Source: Biscogniauxia marginata (lineage: Eukaryota > Ascomycota > Sordariomycetes > Xylariales > Xylariaceae). From it: a stretch of 64,000 nt of DNA. The stretch covers positions 62,001-126,000 of the forward strand of contig MU404164.1 of NCBI GenBank assembly GCA_022695795.1. Direction: 5' to 3'. Below the pieces are notes generated by a model that saw only the letters and a program-made list of their open reading frames with translations, was not told where the DNA came from and searched no databases. How positions within the stretch are numbered: position 1 is the stretch's first letter; each line of letters begins with the position of its first letter. Positions 1 to 12,476 of the stretch are shown here, piece after piece. The position numbers and the translations under genes were made by a program.

Positions 1-512
1 GTAGTACCTCTTTTCCGGTACAGATCCTACCTTAATTCAAGTTACTTCTTGATTCGCTATACATACTTACCTCCTATCACCCTAATTCCTACCTAGGTAG
101 TATAGATCGAGTCGGTCAGAGGCCGGGACGTGAATAAATAAGAAAGCCGGCTCTAGACAAGTTCCGGGAGTTGTCCGTCAACGGCGCTGATAAACGGAGC
201 TAATGCATAAAAAGGTAGAAAAAGGAAACGGGGAAGGCCCATGGTTTGTAGCATAATATGCATAATTAATATTAGGGCGGGTCTATGCACTTATGGCGAT
301 ACTGTTTCATCTGTACGTCATCCTTACTCATTAGGAAGGGAGCTCTTCAGCTAAGTACCTACGGAGTACCTGACAGATCAATTCAAGCATCATTCACGCA
401 ACATTCCAATCCTCACGGTTCGCGAGGCAAGATTGATTGTCGAGCTGCTACCAACGACAACAAACACACTCCAAGCTGCCATCGACAGGGTTCCATCGAT
501 CAAACTTGCAGC
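1..512. other. Upstream region of the LMBD1-like gene
   Basis: AT-rich leader and promoter region with no recognisable gene. An in-frame ATG at 285 would add 76 residues to the protein that starts at 513. That extension lacks the hydrophobic N-terminus expected of the family, so I treat 285-512 as 5' untranslated sequence. A CCTACCTAGGTAG tract lies near position 90. Confidence 0.6.
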
Positions 513-2300
513 ATGGCTTCTGCCGGCTACGTCCAAATCTCCCTCATCTGGGTAGCTTACGCTGTCGCAGTTGTTCTAGCCCTGATAGCTGCCTCCATCA
601 CGACATTCACTTGGCAGACCCCACGCGACAGATCGGCAGTCGTCAGCATCGTCGCCATCATCAGTCTCACCGCCCTTCTCGCCACCGTCCTCCTGCTCCC
701 GGTCGACATTGCTCTCGTGTCGTCGACGGCTTCTTCAGCCCACGGCCTGAAGAAGGACTGGGCAACGCCGAGCCGGATCCGAAACATCCTCCTGACGCTT
801 AAGATCGTCTACTACTCGCTCTACACATTTGACGCGCTGCTATGCCTTGTCGTCATCCCCTTCGCCTACTTCTGGTACGAGGAATACGATGAGGTGGAGG
901 AGCAGGAGGGGAATCAGACCGTTGGGTCCCGGCTATGGGGCGCTTTCAAGTACACCATCGCCTTCATCTTGCTGGTTGTCATTATCTTCCTGATCGGTTT
1001 CTTCGTGCCTGCAGCGGGCGACCACAGTGGCAAGCATTTTGACCTCGACTTTTTCAAGCGACTGCTCGACGAGAACCATAGCGAGAAGGCCTTGACCTTC
1101 GCCTTGGGCCTTCTGATTACGCTAGGCACGCTGATCTACATACTCTACACGGGTGCCGGCCTAGCTCTCCTCCCAGTGTCGTTCATCAAGTCGGCCCCTT
1201 CTGTCTCGGCGCCGCAGCTGTCTGAGAATACTGCCTCGCAGCTAGAGCAGAACAGGGAGCGCCAAAGACAGCTTGAGATGCGCAACGCTGGCCGCCCAGA
1301 AGGAATGCCAGCTAAGGACAGGCGAGAACTTGAAGCCCTCGCTCGTGAGGAACGAACCTTGGTACGACGAGAGCGACTAGCCGCAGAGGCCCAGGGTGAA
1401 GGCAAGAGTACGCTCGTGAAAGCATGGTCGAAGTTCTGTGCCATCTTCCGACCCATCAAACTTATTGGAGGCATCCTCCTCATCCTCCTCGCCATCCTGG
1501 TCTGGGTCTCTATGCTGATTACAGGTATCGACAAAGCTGCCAATTCCGTCTGCAAGGAACACTGCGGCTACATTCTCGCCCACATCAACGTCTTCCAGCC
1601 CATCAACTGGATCTTCGTACAGACCGCAAAAGCCTTCCCGGTCGACTACATTCTCATGGCCCTCCTAGTTCTACTCTTCTTCAGCAGCACTATTTCCGGA
1701 ATTGCAACAATCGGCATCCGCTTCCTCTGGATCCGCATCTTTGAAATTCGCAAGGGGCGAACCCCACCTCAGGCGCTATTAATGGTAACCGTTATGTTGG
1801 CCCTCGTCATGCTCGCAATAAACTACTCTGTTGCCATGATGGTCGCGCCGCAGTATGCCAGCTACGGAACACAGACCTTCTGCGACCTCCCACCGCACCA
1901 CCCCGATGAGCCGGCCGATTGTCGCAAGCACCTCGAGGCCGTCAAGCCGTGCTCCGAGTGGGTCGACTCGCACAACGCTGAGCAGGTGTGCACGCCGACC
2001 GTCATGTCGACGTTTCTGAACCGCATCACACTCAACTGGCCCGTATTCGGCGCCGTTGATTTCTGGGCCCAATTCGCCTTCCTCGGTGTCTTCCTGATCG
2101 TATTCCTAACATCCCTCTTCCGCACCCCGAAGTTGAATCTCAGCGAGATTGACTCGGACGCCGAGGCCGACGAGGAGGAGGGCCTGCTCGCGAGTACGGG
2201 GAGGCGCTTTGGCGCGACGTGGCAGGATATCACGGGCCGGGCTAAGCGTAACACCAATGGTGCGAATTACGGCACGGAGTCTGGCTCAGGTATGAACTAG
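513..2300 (+). CDS. LMBD1-type lysosomal membrane protein (probable cobalamin transporter)
   Basis: An intronless 595-residue model. I count nine hydrophobic segments, at roughly residues 6-28, 40-66, 91-120, 149-167, 196-225, 316-338, 378-400, 420-443 and 515-545. A charged coiled-coil-like loop rich in Glu, Arg and Gln (about 240-300) lies between the fifth and sixth. This layout, the EEYDE stretch after the third segment and the length fit the LMBR1/LMBD1 family, annotated in fungi as probable lysosomal cobalamin transporters. In animals LMBD1 acts with ABCD4 in lysosomal B12 export. Most filamentous fungi have no obvious B12-dependent metabolism, so the real substrate or role here is uncertain. 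The acidic C-terminal tail is probably cytosolic. The start at 513 is preferred because TM1 follows immediately. The gene converges on the EPT1-like gene. Confidence 0.88.
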   Translation: MASAGYVQISLIWVAYAVAVVLALIAASITTFTWQTPRDRSAVVSIVAIISLTALLATVLLLPVDIALVSSTASSAHGLKKDWATPSRIRNILLTLKIVYYSLYTFDALLCLVVIPFAYFWYEEYDEVEEQEGNQTVGSRLWGAFKYTIAFILLVVIIFLIGFFVPAAGDHSGKHFDLDFFKRLLDENHSEKALTFALGLLITLGTLIYILYTGAGLALLPVSFIKSAPSVSAPQLSENTASQLEQNRERQRQLEMRNAGRPEGMPAKDRRELEALAREERTLVRRERLAAEAQGEGKSTLVKAWSKFCAIFRPIKLIGGILLILLAILVWVSMLITGIDKAANSVCKEHCGYILAHINVFQPINWIFVQTAKAFPVDYILMALLVLLFFSSTISGIATIGIRFLWIRIFEIRKGRTPPQALLMVTVMLALVMLAINYSVAMMVAPQYASYGTQTFCDLPPHHPDEPADCRKHLEAVKPCSEWVDSHNAEQVCTPTVMSTFLNRITLNWPVFGAVDFWAQFAFLGVFLIVFLTSLFRTPKLNLSEIDSDAEADEEEGLLASTGRRFGATWQDITGRAKRNTNGANYGTESGSGMN

Positions 2301-3706
2301 GACGAGAGCACCTAGTTATAACTATGTACTACTAAAAAACTTGTAGGTGGGGAGTGCGAGTGGGCAGATTGCATTAGGTTATGGAAGGGTTGAATATGGG
2401 GGTAAGGGTATAGGTTTCGGTTGTACGGTCGGTATACCCCAGGTGTAGGAGACTAGGAAGGCAGGTACTGAAGGTATGGCGAGAAGGGTAGTGTTGAGGG
2501 ATCGTTTTTCTTTTCTCTTTCTTTCTATATTATCATTTCTGCGAAAGACCTTTCCAAAATTGCTTTCCAGGGCTCGGCAACCCACGCATACCGGCTGCCT
2601 AGCTAAACGACCTGGTCTACGCTTTCTTACTTGCTTGCCACTCTTGGGATTTCGAAGGGGAAAAACATGTATGCGAAGGGAAAGAGAAAATACACGAGAA
2701 AAGGGGGGTCTTGGAAGGATAGGGGGAAACGTATAGGAGTTCGCGGCGTCTTCTAGGTCGGTCGGGTGGGGGTAGCTTCTGTTGATTTGTCATGGTACGG
2801 CGAGGCGAGGTATACAATAAAACATTTACTCAGGGACGAAAAAAGGGGTAAGCTGGCTTATTTAGATGCATTGTACGTCGAAATTACACGCAGTTTGTTG
2901 TTAGTGAGGAGTAGTGTTATGCTTCTATACCAGTAAATTATACCACCATCCATTATATCGTTTAGTTATTTTTATTTGATTTCCCGGTTAACTAATATAT
3001 TAAAAAAAAACCCTCCAAAAGAATTTTTCTATTTATTTATATACACGGAATTACTTAGATAGATTAATAAGTAACCCACTTAGTTTTTCTTGTAATGTTT
3101 TTCGTTATTTATCAACTCGAACCTTACCCCTACCCCTTACCCCTTACCCTCCCTTTTTCTTTCACTTTATCCCTTCTCTTAAAAAGGTTTGTAGCTCCCA
3201 ACTTCCTCGCCCCTTTCCCTCTCCTCTATAAACTAACCATCCTCGGGAGAAAGGAAGAAAGAAAGCACCTATACAATGCTGATGCCACAATGCAAAAAAA
3301 TGGTTCCAAAAAAAGGGGGGAGGGGGGGTATTGGTATATCGACAGAAGAACAAATAAGTGGCGCTGTGTCTCACGACCTCCCTTTTTCTATTCTAATAAT
3401 TATGTACTTATGTACTAACCAAGCGCGCTGGTTGGAATGGAGTTGGGTTCGATGACCTTTCTTTTCTTCCCCCCTTCTCCCTTCTCCCCTCTCCCCTCTC
3501 CTTTTCCCCACTTTTGATGGGTTGATTTCTATTAAAAGTCTCATGTAATGGGATGTTCGCTAATGGAAAAACGCGGGAACCCACGTCATCGAACAAAACG
3601 AGTACCTAGTAAGCAGTGGATTTGCAACCTCCACAACCCTCTTCCGCCCTAATGACTCATGTAGCAGCAGCAGCACGTCACAAGGGAGGGGAGAGGGAAA
3701 AGGAAT
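2301..3706. other. Convergent intergenic region
   Basis: Holds the 3' ends of two convergent genes. It contains purine/pyrimidine-biased low-complexity stretches (about 2500-2750 and 3120-3500) and an AT-rich patch at about 2940-3080. The short open frames show no family resemblance and are not called. Confidence 0.5.
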
Positions 3707-5241
3707 CTATTGCGCCTTCTTCCCATTCGCTGCGGTCTTGGACTCCTCCAGCTTTCTCTTGTTCTCGACCTGCTTCTCGTAGGGGATCGTAAAGCAGTTG
3801 ATGCCGAGGAAGTTGCATATGCTGTTCGTGACGAGGTACGCCCAGCGGAAGTAGACGACCATGGCGAAGACAAGGTAGGCGCAGAGATAAAGGTATTCGG
3901 CGCGTGCCGAGATGGCGGGGAGCCCGAGCCGTGGCAGGTTGCCGAGCACAGCGCCACCGACTAGCGGCACTAGCATGACCGTCCAGTACGGAAACGGCTG
4001 CCGCGTCAGGTGTGCGAGTATCATCTTCGTCGTCATGCGACCGAACACGAAGGACATGGTGACGCAGAACAGCACCAAGTGGTTTTCGCGCCTGAGGGTC
4101 GAGTAGGGCGAGTATAGCCATGCGCCTATCGAGACGGTATAGACGGCCATTGGGATCCACTCGAGGAATACGGGTAGGACGGGGAGCTTGTTTCTCCGCC
4201 GCGCCTTGACCACGTTCAGAACGCAGAAGGGCATGTGGCCGAAGATGAGCGAGCCAACGATCACAGCAATCCAGATATCGCGGATCGAACAGTCACCGAC
4301 GAGGTGGTTGTAGCCGAAAAGATACCTCTCCCCCACAAGGTCCACAATTCGCTCCGTCCAGATGCCCGGACCGTAAATGCCAGAGAGGGCCATGATGCTA
4401 CAAGCAATGAGGATACCTTCGGTAGGACCGTTGAAATAACCCAAATACAAGGTATGGGTATGGTAGGTCTCCCACGTCGAGAAGAACATGGGTAGGCACG
4501 GACACAGGGCTGTGAAGACTCCCGACTTGGAGGTCCCTAGCGCCATAGCTCCCGTCTCCAACAAGCTTCCCAGTGTGCAATTTAACGAATCGATGCCGTG
4601 GTCAAATAGCTCACCTAAGCCACTCGACGTACCAGTCCGCCGCGCTTGCTTCCCATCGATGTTGTCCATAGTTTGGTACATAAAGAGACCGAAAGCGAAG
4701 CTGAGGTAGAGCCATGAAGGACCCTAGATTTTTACATATAGCGGTCAGCCGAAGTTCTGCGAATATGGCGCAATAGTTTCCTTTTTGTTTTGTTTTGCGC
4801 AGACAGGAATGAGACTCTTTCCGTACCGGTCCAACTAGATCTGGCATAATTATCACCAGTAAGCCGACATTTGCTAGGATGAAGCAGAACCCGATAAGGG
4901 TGACCATGTTGGGTGCTAGCCATAGCGGCATAAGCTTGACGACGGCATTCCACTACCACATATGAATTTTTTTTCAGTATGCATTTCCTTCACCGAGCGA
5001 CGACGTGGGATCGGGCGCGAAGAGGCATGGGAGAACGTACGTATGGTTGGAGGATGTAGTTCGAGACGGGCGACTTGTCGACGGCCGAGTACTTGTAGGA
5101 ACGGAGGTGGATGAGCGCATCGTCCGAGATGCATTCGGCAACGGCCGTCTCTGTACGCGAAGACTGTGTTAGAGGTCCGATGCCTTCTACGTTCAAGCGT
5201 ATAGATCCCGACAGTCACTTACTGCTATTGCTAGGAGCCAT
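3707..5241 (-). CDS. EPT1: Choline/ethanolaminephosphotransferase (CDP-alcohol phosphotransferase)
   Basis: Transfers phosphocholine or phosphoethanolamine from the CDP-alcohol to diacylglycerol in the ER, the last step of the Kennedy pathway. Exons in transcript order are 5241-5223 (only 19 nt), 5150-5041, 4952-4827 and 4723-3707, giving 423 residues. All junctions have GT/AG ends and keep the frame, and a CTAACAC branch site lies in intron 1. The family signature D-x2-D-G-x2-A-R-x8-G-x3-D-x3-D is complete: D105, D108, G109, A112, R113, G122, D126 and D130. Several hydrophobic segments follow to about residue 390, then a Lys-rich tail ending in KKAQ. Whether choline or ethanolamine is preferred cannot be told from the sequence. 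The 19-nt first exon would be missed by simple ORF calling. Confidence 0.93.
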
Positions 5242-6690
5242 TGTGTCCGCGTAGTTAACGTGGTAAAGTCGGGATGAATGAAGATCGGATAGCGGCCGGT
5301 TTCTGTAAGGTCCCTTAAGGGGAGCGGGCAGGGAACGGCCCAAGCGGTGCAGGCGATACGTGTCGTCAACGTGTCGTCAACGCTAGCAGAGGCGAGCGGG
5401 TGTGAGGCTACCTCGTAGATCTGCTATAGAAGCTTGCCGTCGTCGGGACGATGTTGTTGACTTCAAGGCGACTGCATGCTAGCCAGCAGAGTTACCGCGC
5501 GCGATGGATGCACTCAGATTCTCGAAGCACCTTGGTGGACAGACAACTGCGAAGAAGTCCGTTGTAGAATGCGCAGTACTAAAAGGTGTTGTTGATTCGT
5601 TAAGAATAACATGACAGGAGGCCTGGGAGGAAGATCCGGTGGGGAAGGGAATTTCCATTTTTAACAGGAAGTCGAGATTTGAACCTCTTAAATAAAATTG
5701 GGGACCACATGCAAAAAGCAGCACCCTGAGCAGAAGAATCAAGAGCGTGGAGCTACTACTACGAGGTGCCAAGGTTTAGTTCCAGTACTAGGTAGACCGG
5801 CAAATCGGATGCTTCTCGTGACCGCCTTATCCCGCGCTAAACATCCCCCCCTTTTTTTTTATTCTGAGATGCCTTACTCGATACCCTGTAATTGCCCGGT
5901 GGTGAAAACACGCGCGACCAATTGCATGCAGCACAAGCTACCTACCTACCTAGTAGTTACTCTGTAGGGAGCTTAGATATTACGCAATATCGTAGCTTAA
6001 CGATCCTGACACGTGAACTTCGACTTACACTATCATTTCCTTACGTGCACTACATCTCACCAAGTATTCCTAACTAAGGAGTCACAAATTACACCACGGC
6101 TAATAGATGGGTCACTGACAAGCGAAGAAACTCAGTATGACTTTTTGTTTGGGTCAAGACCGGGGTGAATCATCACCACCCGTCTCGTCATGCTTCAATT
6201 ATTAATAATCCCAAAGCTGGAGCATTGCGCTCTAGGTAGGTATCTTCCCGCGCTGGGACAGGCCGTCTTCAGTCATCGACTGATAATGCTGTAAAGCAGG
6301 AAAATGTATCCCATCCCCTCAACCCGCATTCTATCCTCCTCATTAATTATTGCTTTTTAAACAGCCAAAAGATCATCGCTTTAGTAATTTCAAACCCCCC
6401 AGCGCCGGGATAAAATGATGCTGAATTATCCATGCTTGTGGCAGCCACCACATTTTAGCCATCTCGGTGATGAATGGTATAAGCCCGTCATACCATACCT
6501 GGCATCCATCCACACAGGGTCCGTCACCACGCGTCCACTTCCTACAAGGCCGCCATGAAAACCACTTTTCAGCCTCTCCTGCATACGACGGAGAATGGCT
6601 CAAGTCTCCGCCGGCGCGTCGGTTCACGGCGATCGTGTAAAAGTCGGGATAATCACCCCGGCGGCTTCTTCGCGAGGGCCTGCAATATCT
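5242..6690. other. Intergenic region between EPT1 and the DUF7707 gene
   Basis: Contains the EPT1 promoter side and the 3' flank of the next gene. CCTACCTACCTAG tracts occur near 5940. The open frames here are short and of biased composition, and I see no supported gene. Confidence 0.5.
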
Positions 6691-7393
6691 CTAGAGCAAG
6701 AAAGTTCCCAAGCATACACAGCCGGCGAGGAGTATGAAGCCAAACGCGCCGTTGCTATCGACCGCACGGAAGGCAGCGTTAGAGTCATCCGAGTCACCGT
6801 CACTGCCCGCGAGACCTGTATAGACGGCGTTCGAGTCGGTGGCTGTAGCACTTTCTGTCGCTGAACTAGTCGCGCTAGTGGTAGTGTTGGGTCTACTAGG
6901 GTTCAGAGCGCCGCAAGGGTGGTCCTGGCGACAGGCACTCGAGCAGGTGTTGTCCTGCCCACAGGCTGTCACACACTGGTTACCCCATTCCTGGCATACG
7001 AAATAGGGCAGTGTCAGGGAATATTCGGAAACGTTAGGTTGCTGACCGTTTTCGCAAACACAACCGTACGTCAGGGTCTCCTGCCTTGTGTGTTAGCATT
7101 TGCAAACCTCGTCGGCACGGGAATCTAGTGCAAGCACATACGGGATCACAGTCATTGATCTCGGTACCGCCCGGAGGATATTGTTGGCAAATCAGGGGGC
7201 ACGTGCTGGTTTCAGACTGGCACCATGATGCTAATTATCATGTTAAAACCATTGCTTGTCGAAGGAGCTCTAGTCAGTTGTACGGCTTACTTCTTTGACC
7301 TAGGCCAACACTTTCTGGATCAATAACATAGTCGGCCCGTACGGAAGAGACAACGATGGCGGCCGCGGCCACGATAGTGCGAAGCGAGTGCAT
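6691..7393 (-). CDS. Small secreted GPI-anchored-type Cys-rich protein (DUF7707-like)
   Basis: Exons in transcript order are 7393-7291, 7230-7142 and 7080-6691, giving 193 residues. Splice choice was fixed by frame continuity and by the family pattern: a WC near residue 37, then CPLIC, CDP, LTYGCVC.NG, SEYS...PYF.C, CRQDHPCGA. I recognise this as the fungal DUF7707 domain from memory, not from a search. Residues 1-20 form a signal peptide (hydrophobic AAAAIVV core, cleavage likely after VRA). A Ser/Thr/Ala-rich linker at about 125-172 and a hydrophobic C-terminus (FGFILLAGCVCLG) fit GPI anchoring. Function is unknown. It is probably a cell-wall or plasma-membrane surface protein with about seven disulfides. 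The second acceptor (7231) was chosen because the nearer AG at 7217 puts a TGA in frame. Confidence 0.85.
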
Positions 7394-10300
7394 TGTATGT
7401 TGGATTTGGGGTTTGTGTACAGGTCGGAGGTCGTGTTGTATCAGGGGCTTAAAAGGGGAAGGGGGATTGTAGGTGCCAGCTGATGGATTAGAAGGATTGG
7501 TAATTTTGAAATAATGTTACAATCAAAGTCTGTTGTATACGTGCAAACAAATAGATACCTCAAATTGGGAGACGAGATAAAATAGATGCCGATTGAGCGG
7601 TTGTGAAAACGAGAGAACCTAGCTTCAGATTGACGGGATAGAAAAACACGGAGTAAGAAGAAGAAGAGGCTTCGAGGAATGGGGAGAGACGCCTCGGGTA
7701 GATATTCAATACCTCGTCGACTAGTAAACGAAATGATATCGAAGAAAAGAAAGCACGGAGCAAGTCAGATGGGAAAGCTCGCTGGATCAGAGGAGGCTCC
7801 TCGGGTCATATAGTGGCCTTAGCGTAGGAGCTCCAACCTCTTAGCGTGCTTTTGTTATAAGCTACGACAGGGATGGGCAGCGGTGGCGTCCGCTAGCGCG
7901 CTCACCCCTGGTCGCAGACCCGTTCGTGTGTTATCTGTCGACTCGGGCGAGTTGTCCTCCTCCCACGAACAACAGCGAAACCTAAAGAACCAAATAGCCA
8001 ACCTTGCAGGTCGGAAGAGAGCGGCGACGTCAGACCTCTTTACGATACGGCACTAAGCATGCAGTGCATCTACCTATCTGCCTGGCGATGGCAAAGTGGA
8101 CCCTTGACTTCGTGATGGTGACTCTGGCGGCGATGGTCAGCATAACACGGGGAGTAAGTCTCAAGTCGGGCAAGAGTTGCGGTTGCAAATCAGACACCCA
8201 TGTCGACTGAGCCGTTGTGTTGACGCCGCCGGAGACTATGGATCTTCATTTATTACCCTGCATCCGGTTTCTGTCTCGGAGCCTCCTTGTGTCCGCCAAT
8301 ACTACCTACTAGCATTCTACTATACATGTAGTATAAATTAATTATAGATAGGAGGTATACTTGCCGACAGGCCACGTGCATACCGCACTCACGTTCGCAC
8401 CAACGGTAAATAGTGCAACTCTATTCACTTTATTCAAAGAGGAGATCAAAGCAGACGGTTGACGACTATTGAACGTTTGGGACCTCAAAACCTTGAGGCG
8501 TGGCCGAATGGTCATAACTCAAATTCGGGTTCGCCTTGGCCTTGGCCCTCCCTCTCTTGCTTTTTCGTCGTGCGATTCCTGGTTTTGCGCCTTGTCCAAT
8601 GTAACCAATCGACCGGCTCTAAACCGTTCGTGTCGGGGGCCTATCATTGGATGGAACGCTTCTCCAGATGCCGATTGAGGAAAGTGAAATTCTCCGCCCA
8701 CAGCCGAGCCCAGACGACCCTCGTATTCCACCGCTCCAGATCAGTTGCTTAAACCCAAGAGGGCCGGCTGCAGAAATCCGCACAGCTTATATGCATGCGG
8801 TTTACGGATGCTTGGTGCGCCTGTTTTACCATGCCAACGGGAATGAAGCATCCTTTCGTTTGACTCACTTGGTGTGCGTGGCTCAGCATCGAGTCCAAAG
8901 TGCCGCTCAATGGATAGGAGTGGATTGGATGGAATTGGTGAATGGAGGCGTTTGGCTTTTGGCTTTCTGGACCCCGACCAGCCACCTGGACCACTGAAAA
9001 GACAAGGTCACAAGGTCAGCGAAAGGACCTCCGACCCCGAAACTTTATACTTTACCTAGGTACTTACTTACCTACCTTACGTATCTCTCTCTCTCTCTCT
9101 CTCTGAGGTCCTCTCTCTCCACCCCCTCCCCCTCCCACCGTACAACTGCCTACATACATACACCAGGTCCACCCCACATTGCATCTCCAACCCCCAACTT
9201 CTAACCTCTGATCCCCAATTCAAGGAATGTACCGTACACATAGCCAGCTCATTCGACATCGTAATCGTATCCTTCTTTTTGCCAATCCACCGTTAAAGCA
9301 GCTCGGAACCCCGTACTTCGTGGGTACCGAGCTAAATTAGCCCACATCTCGCTCAGCTATCTATGTGATAAATCCCGATATTGACTAAACATATAATACA
9401 TACAACATGAACATGCTGAACCCCCGCAGGCGATAATATAGGTAGAGTATATGCACGCGGATAGCATATTACATACACGGTATAGTAAGTACATACATGC
9501 ATGCATTAAAACATGCAGGGTATCACCATCCTTGCTTCGGCTAACACCACCAGCAGGAGGGTTTCCCCAGAGCCTCCTTCGTCGTCATACAAGTAACGTA
9601 GTACAGTACATCTACGGTAGCGGCAGGCAGGAAAACAAGTCACGGCATTCCCCGTTTTCATATGCATGCACGCCAAACAATCAGGTAGGTAAGGTTGGGT
9701 TGGCGAGCAGATTTGATGTACGGATGGTCGGTCTACTTACTACTATTCCTACTGCCGACCACCCACCTACCCTTCGTTCCCTTCCCCCGCCGCTTCAAAC
9801 ACAAACCAAGGGGTCCGCTTCCAGACCTTCGCCAGCAACGGCTCGTTTGAGATATAGATTTGCCAAGTGATTGCCGAACTGACTGATAACTGCAGATGGT
9901 CAAATCATCCCAAGTAGCGGTGGCAGAAACTCTCCGGAGCAGGTGGGGGGCTCCTCCAGTCGTCGCCTGAGAGTACCCGAGGATAATCCTACCTACCCAC
10001 CTTGATAATCTCGCAAATTCTCCCTTCCCCATCTCGATAATTCTAGAGGTAGGTAGGTTAGGACTGCCTTGATACCAGCCGTCGAAATTTCAATTTCTAT
10101 ACCAAAAAGTATATGGGAGGTGTGCTGGCTGCTAACCCAGGTGCGAAAAGGCCTCAAAAACAGGTAGGTAGGAAGTTGGCTAACATCGGATGCCTCCTTA
10201 TTACCACATCAATAGGGTACAGGTATATTTAAAATTTACCCACCGCGAGTATTTGTTCAATATTCATAGCCCTTTCTATATACCCGTATACACGGATCGA

Positions 10301-12476
10301 ATGGATATATTCTATTCTACCAGTCGCTATACTGAATCAGCCCTTATACCTCCGAACTCCAGTCGACAGCGATGCCACTTCGTTGTTCCTATTGCGGAGA
10401 AGCCTTATGTTCAAAGTCGCCGGCAACGCTTTCGGAGAGCCGGATATTGCCCAGTCACCTGGAAAGAATGCGTTGCCTTGACCACGTAGGATCCCGATCG
10501 ACGGGCCACGATCTGAGGAACACAAGCCAAAAAATGCCCCCCGAGACATAACCCCATCTAGACTAAAAGCATCTCAGGTTTGGTAACTATCCGTCATTGG
10601 CAGATCGTTGTTGATGCTGCAGATACATACAAGATTTTCAACCCGCAACCTAGTAAGGATCTTTCCGTAGGGAGCATCTTTCCGCCGATCCCAGATATCT
10701 TGATTAGCGACGGGAACGAGGTGGATCTCAAAATATACCTACCTACTTACCTAACATGCGAAGGGGAAAACAAAACAGCGTTTCCCTACCTCGCCTATCG
10801 TATACTCTAAACTGCATATGGAAATATTATCTACCTGCTCTGTTTGGTTTCATGTGCGCCGTGCTTTCGACAAAACCAACCATCTTTTAAAGCGCACCTA
10901 TACAGTAATGGAATGCCAATGATCACGAGAGAAAACGACAGTATCTAGTCACTCCGAATTTCGACTTAGCTCCGCACCGCCGCAGTCGTACATTAGTGAT
11001 CATTTACGGTTCTCGGCCGAGCAACCAGATATCCTGCTCGAGAACTAACTGCTAAAGTCAGCGCTCCCTTCCGTGAGGTTTAGGGAGTTGGATTTAGTCC
11101 CCTACCTTCATTCCTAGATCTTGGATCGATTGCTCTGTCGTTGGTGGCTTGGCAGCACCTAAGCACTCGACGATAGAACGTTATACGAGTAGCCTACGGC
11201 TTCAGTCTGTGAATACGAGTTGCTCAATGGGAATCCTAGGGCCTCGTTTCTATCAACTAGTGTTCACGATAGTATCGCCGCTAAGAATCATAAGTGTACC
11301 TAATTCAGTGTACCACCGTCGTCGTTGCCTCAGACTATAGCGAGTTGGTACGAGACTGCTATATAACCTTATACTTTTGATCTATATATACCTATATATA
11401 TCTCAGGATTTCGTCCCTCGCGACCAAGACACGCGGTAATGTGCATCCACACCTTTTACATATGCGAGTCACGTTAGTACGACCATCATATTCGCAGATT
11501 CTCAGCTAGAGGGCGGGTAATGCCGGATGCTCCGAGTAACAGAGACATTATAACCTAATTAACTGTAGTTACGCATCACGAGTTTAATGTCTTTTTTTTG
11601 CTTGCACATTTCGCTTTTAACCCCCTTTTCTTTAGTATGAAGTTAAAAACAAATAAGCTAAAGATATAGCTAGACTTATATATTTCACAAAATAAAGCCT
11701 ATTATAATCATTTCTTCCTAGACTGGAGCTTCTCATCAATCAGATATCAGGTACCTAGGTAGGTAGGTATTCGAAATAACTATCCCCTCGATATCGTTTT
11801 TCATGTGTATAGAAGTATATACCTAGGTGCCTATTAGACAGTTGCTTAGGTATCAAAGAAGAAAACTTTAGGTACCAACCTTCGTTTATAATCAATTCCT
11901 CAGATCATTTGCACATACATGTCACATAAGAGGAACCTTAGCTGGAGGTTGTCCTTGATTGACCATACGGTTTACATACATACCTTACCTTATGTAAGGC
12001 TTGATCAGAGTGCGGAGAATGCTCGTGCCTCAGCGAATTAAATACCGGTTACGGGTCTGTGCACCCACCACGCCATTCCCGTTTTGACCCGCTCGAAATA
12101 ATCCCTGCAAACGGCTCCACATGCGAAACATCGACACTTCAACTGGGATCATTTTTTGAAACACGTAACTCTTCTCAACTTCCTAACTTTTGCACTTGCT
12201 TCCGACTTTCTGATTACTTGTGTTCGGCGGTACATTTGCTAAGCCGTGAATTGCTCAGCGCTCTCCCGGTGTGAGGGTATCAACAACGCTCGAACAAAGT
12301 GGCCAGCCCCCTCTCGGCAGTTCTTATCTGCTGTTGACCCTGGACAAACCTTTTCATTGCTCCGTGTGTTTTGTTTCGGACCACGTAGATCGATCGATAG
12401 AGACTGAAACAACAAACATCTGCCGCTCTGCCAACTCATGACCTAGTCTGTCTCGCTTTTGCGCATGAATGAATGA
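7394..12476. other. 5 kb gene-poor low-complexity region
   Basis: No supported gene in about 5.1 kb. Contents: the DUF7707 promoter, a (CT)n run near 9084-9104, repeated short tracts of the ACCTACC / TAGGTAGG type (about 9055, 10046, 10161, 10735, 11750), and AT-rich stretches at about 11560-11720. The longest open frames (9451-9870, 8647-8997) have skewed composition and overlap frames on the other strand. Confidence 0.5.
9080..9104. repeat. (CT)n microsatellite
   Basis: Uninterrupted CT dinucleotide run in an intergenic region, followed by further C/T-rich sequence to about 9135. Confidence 0.85.

Noticed and set aside
285..512. In-frame N-terminal extension of the LMBD1-like protein from the ATG at 285
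   Set aside because: The extra 76 residues are polar and unlike the family N-terminus, which begins right before TM1. The ATG at 513 fits the family.
3120..3152. CCCTTACCCC repeats suggesting an interstitial telomere
   Set aside because: Fungal telomeres are usually CCCTAA. These units are irregular and lie in general pyrimidine-rich DNA.
5665..5700. GGTTCAAATCTC on the minus strand, resembling a tRNA T-loop
   Set aside because: The T-stem does not pair, and no matching D-arm, anticodon arm or acceptor stem was found.
8495..8545. GGCGTGGCCGAATGGT, resembling the start of a Ser/Leu tRNA
   Set aside because: The downstream T-arm-like sequence is only about 45 nt away and the stems do not pair, so no complete tRNA can be folded.
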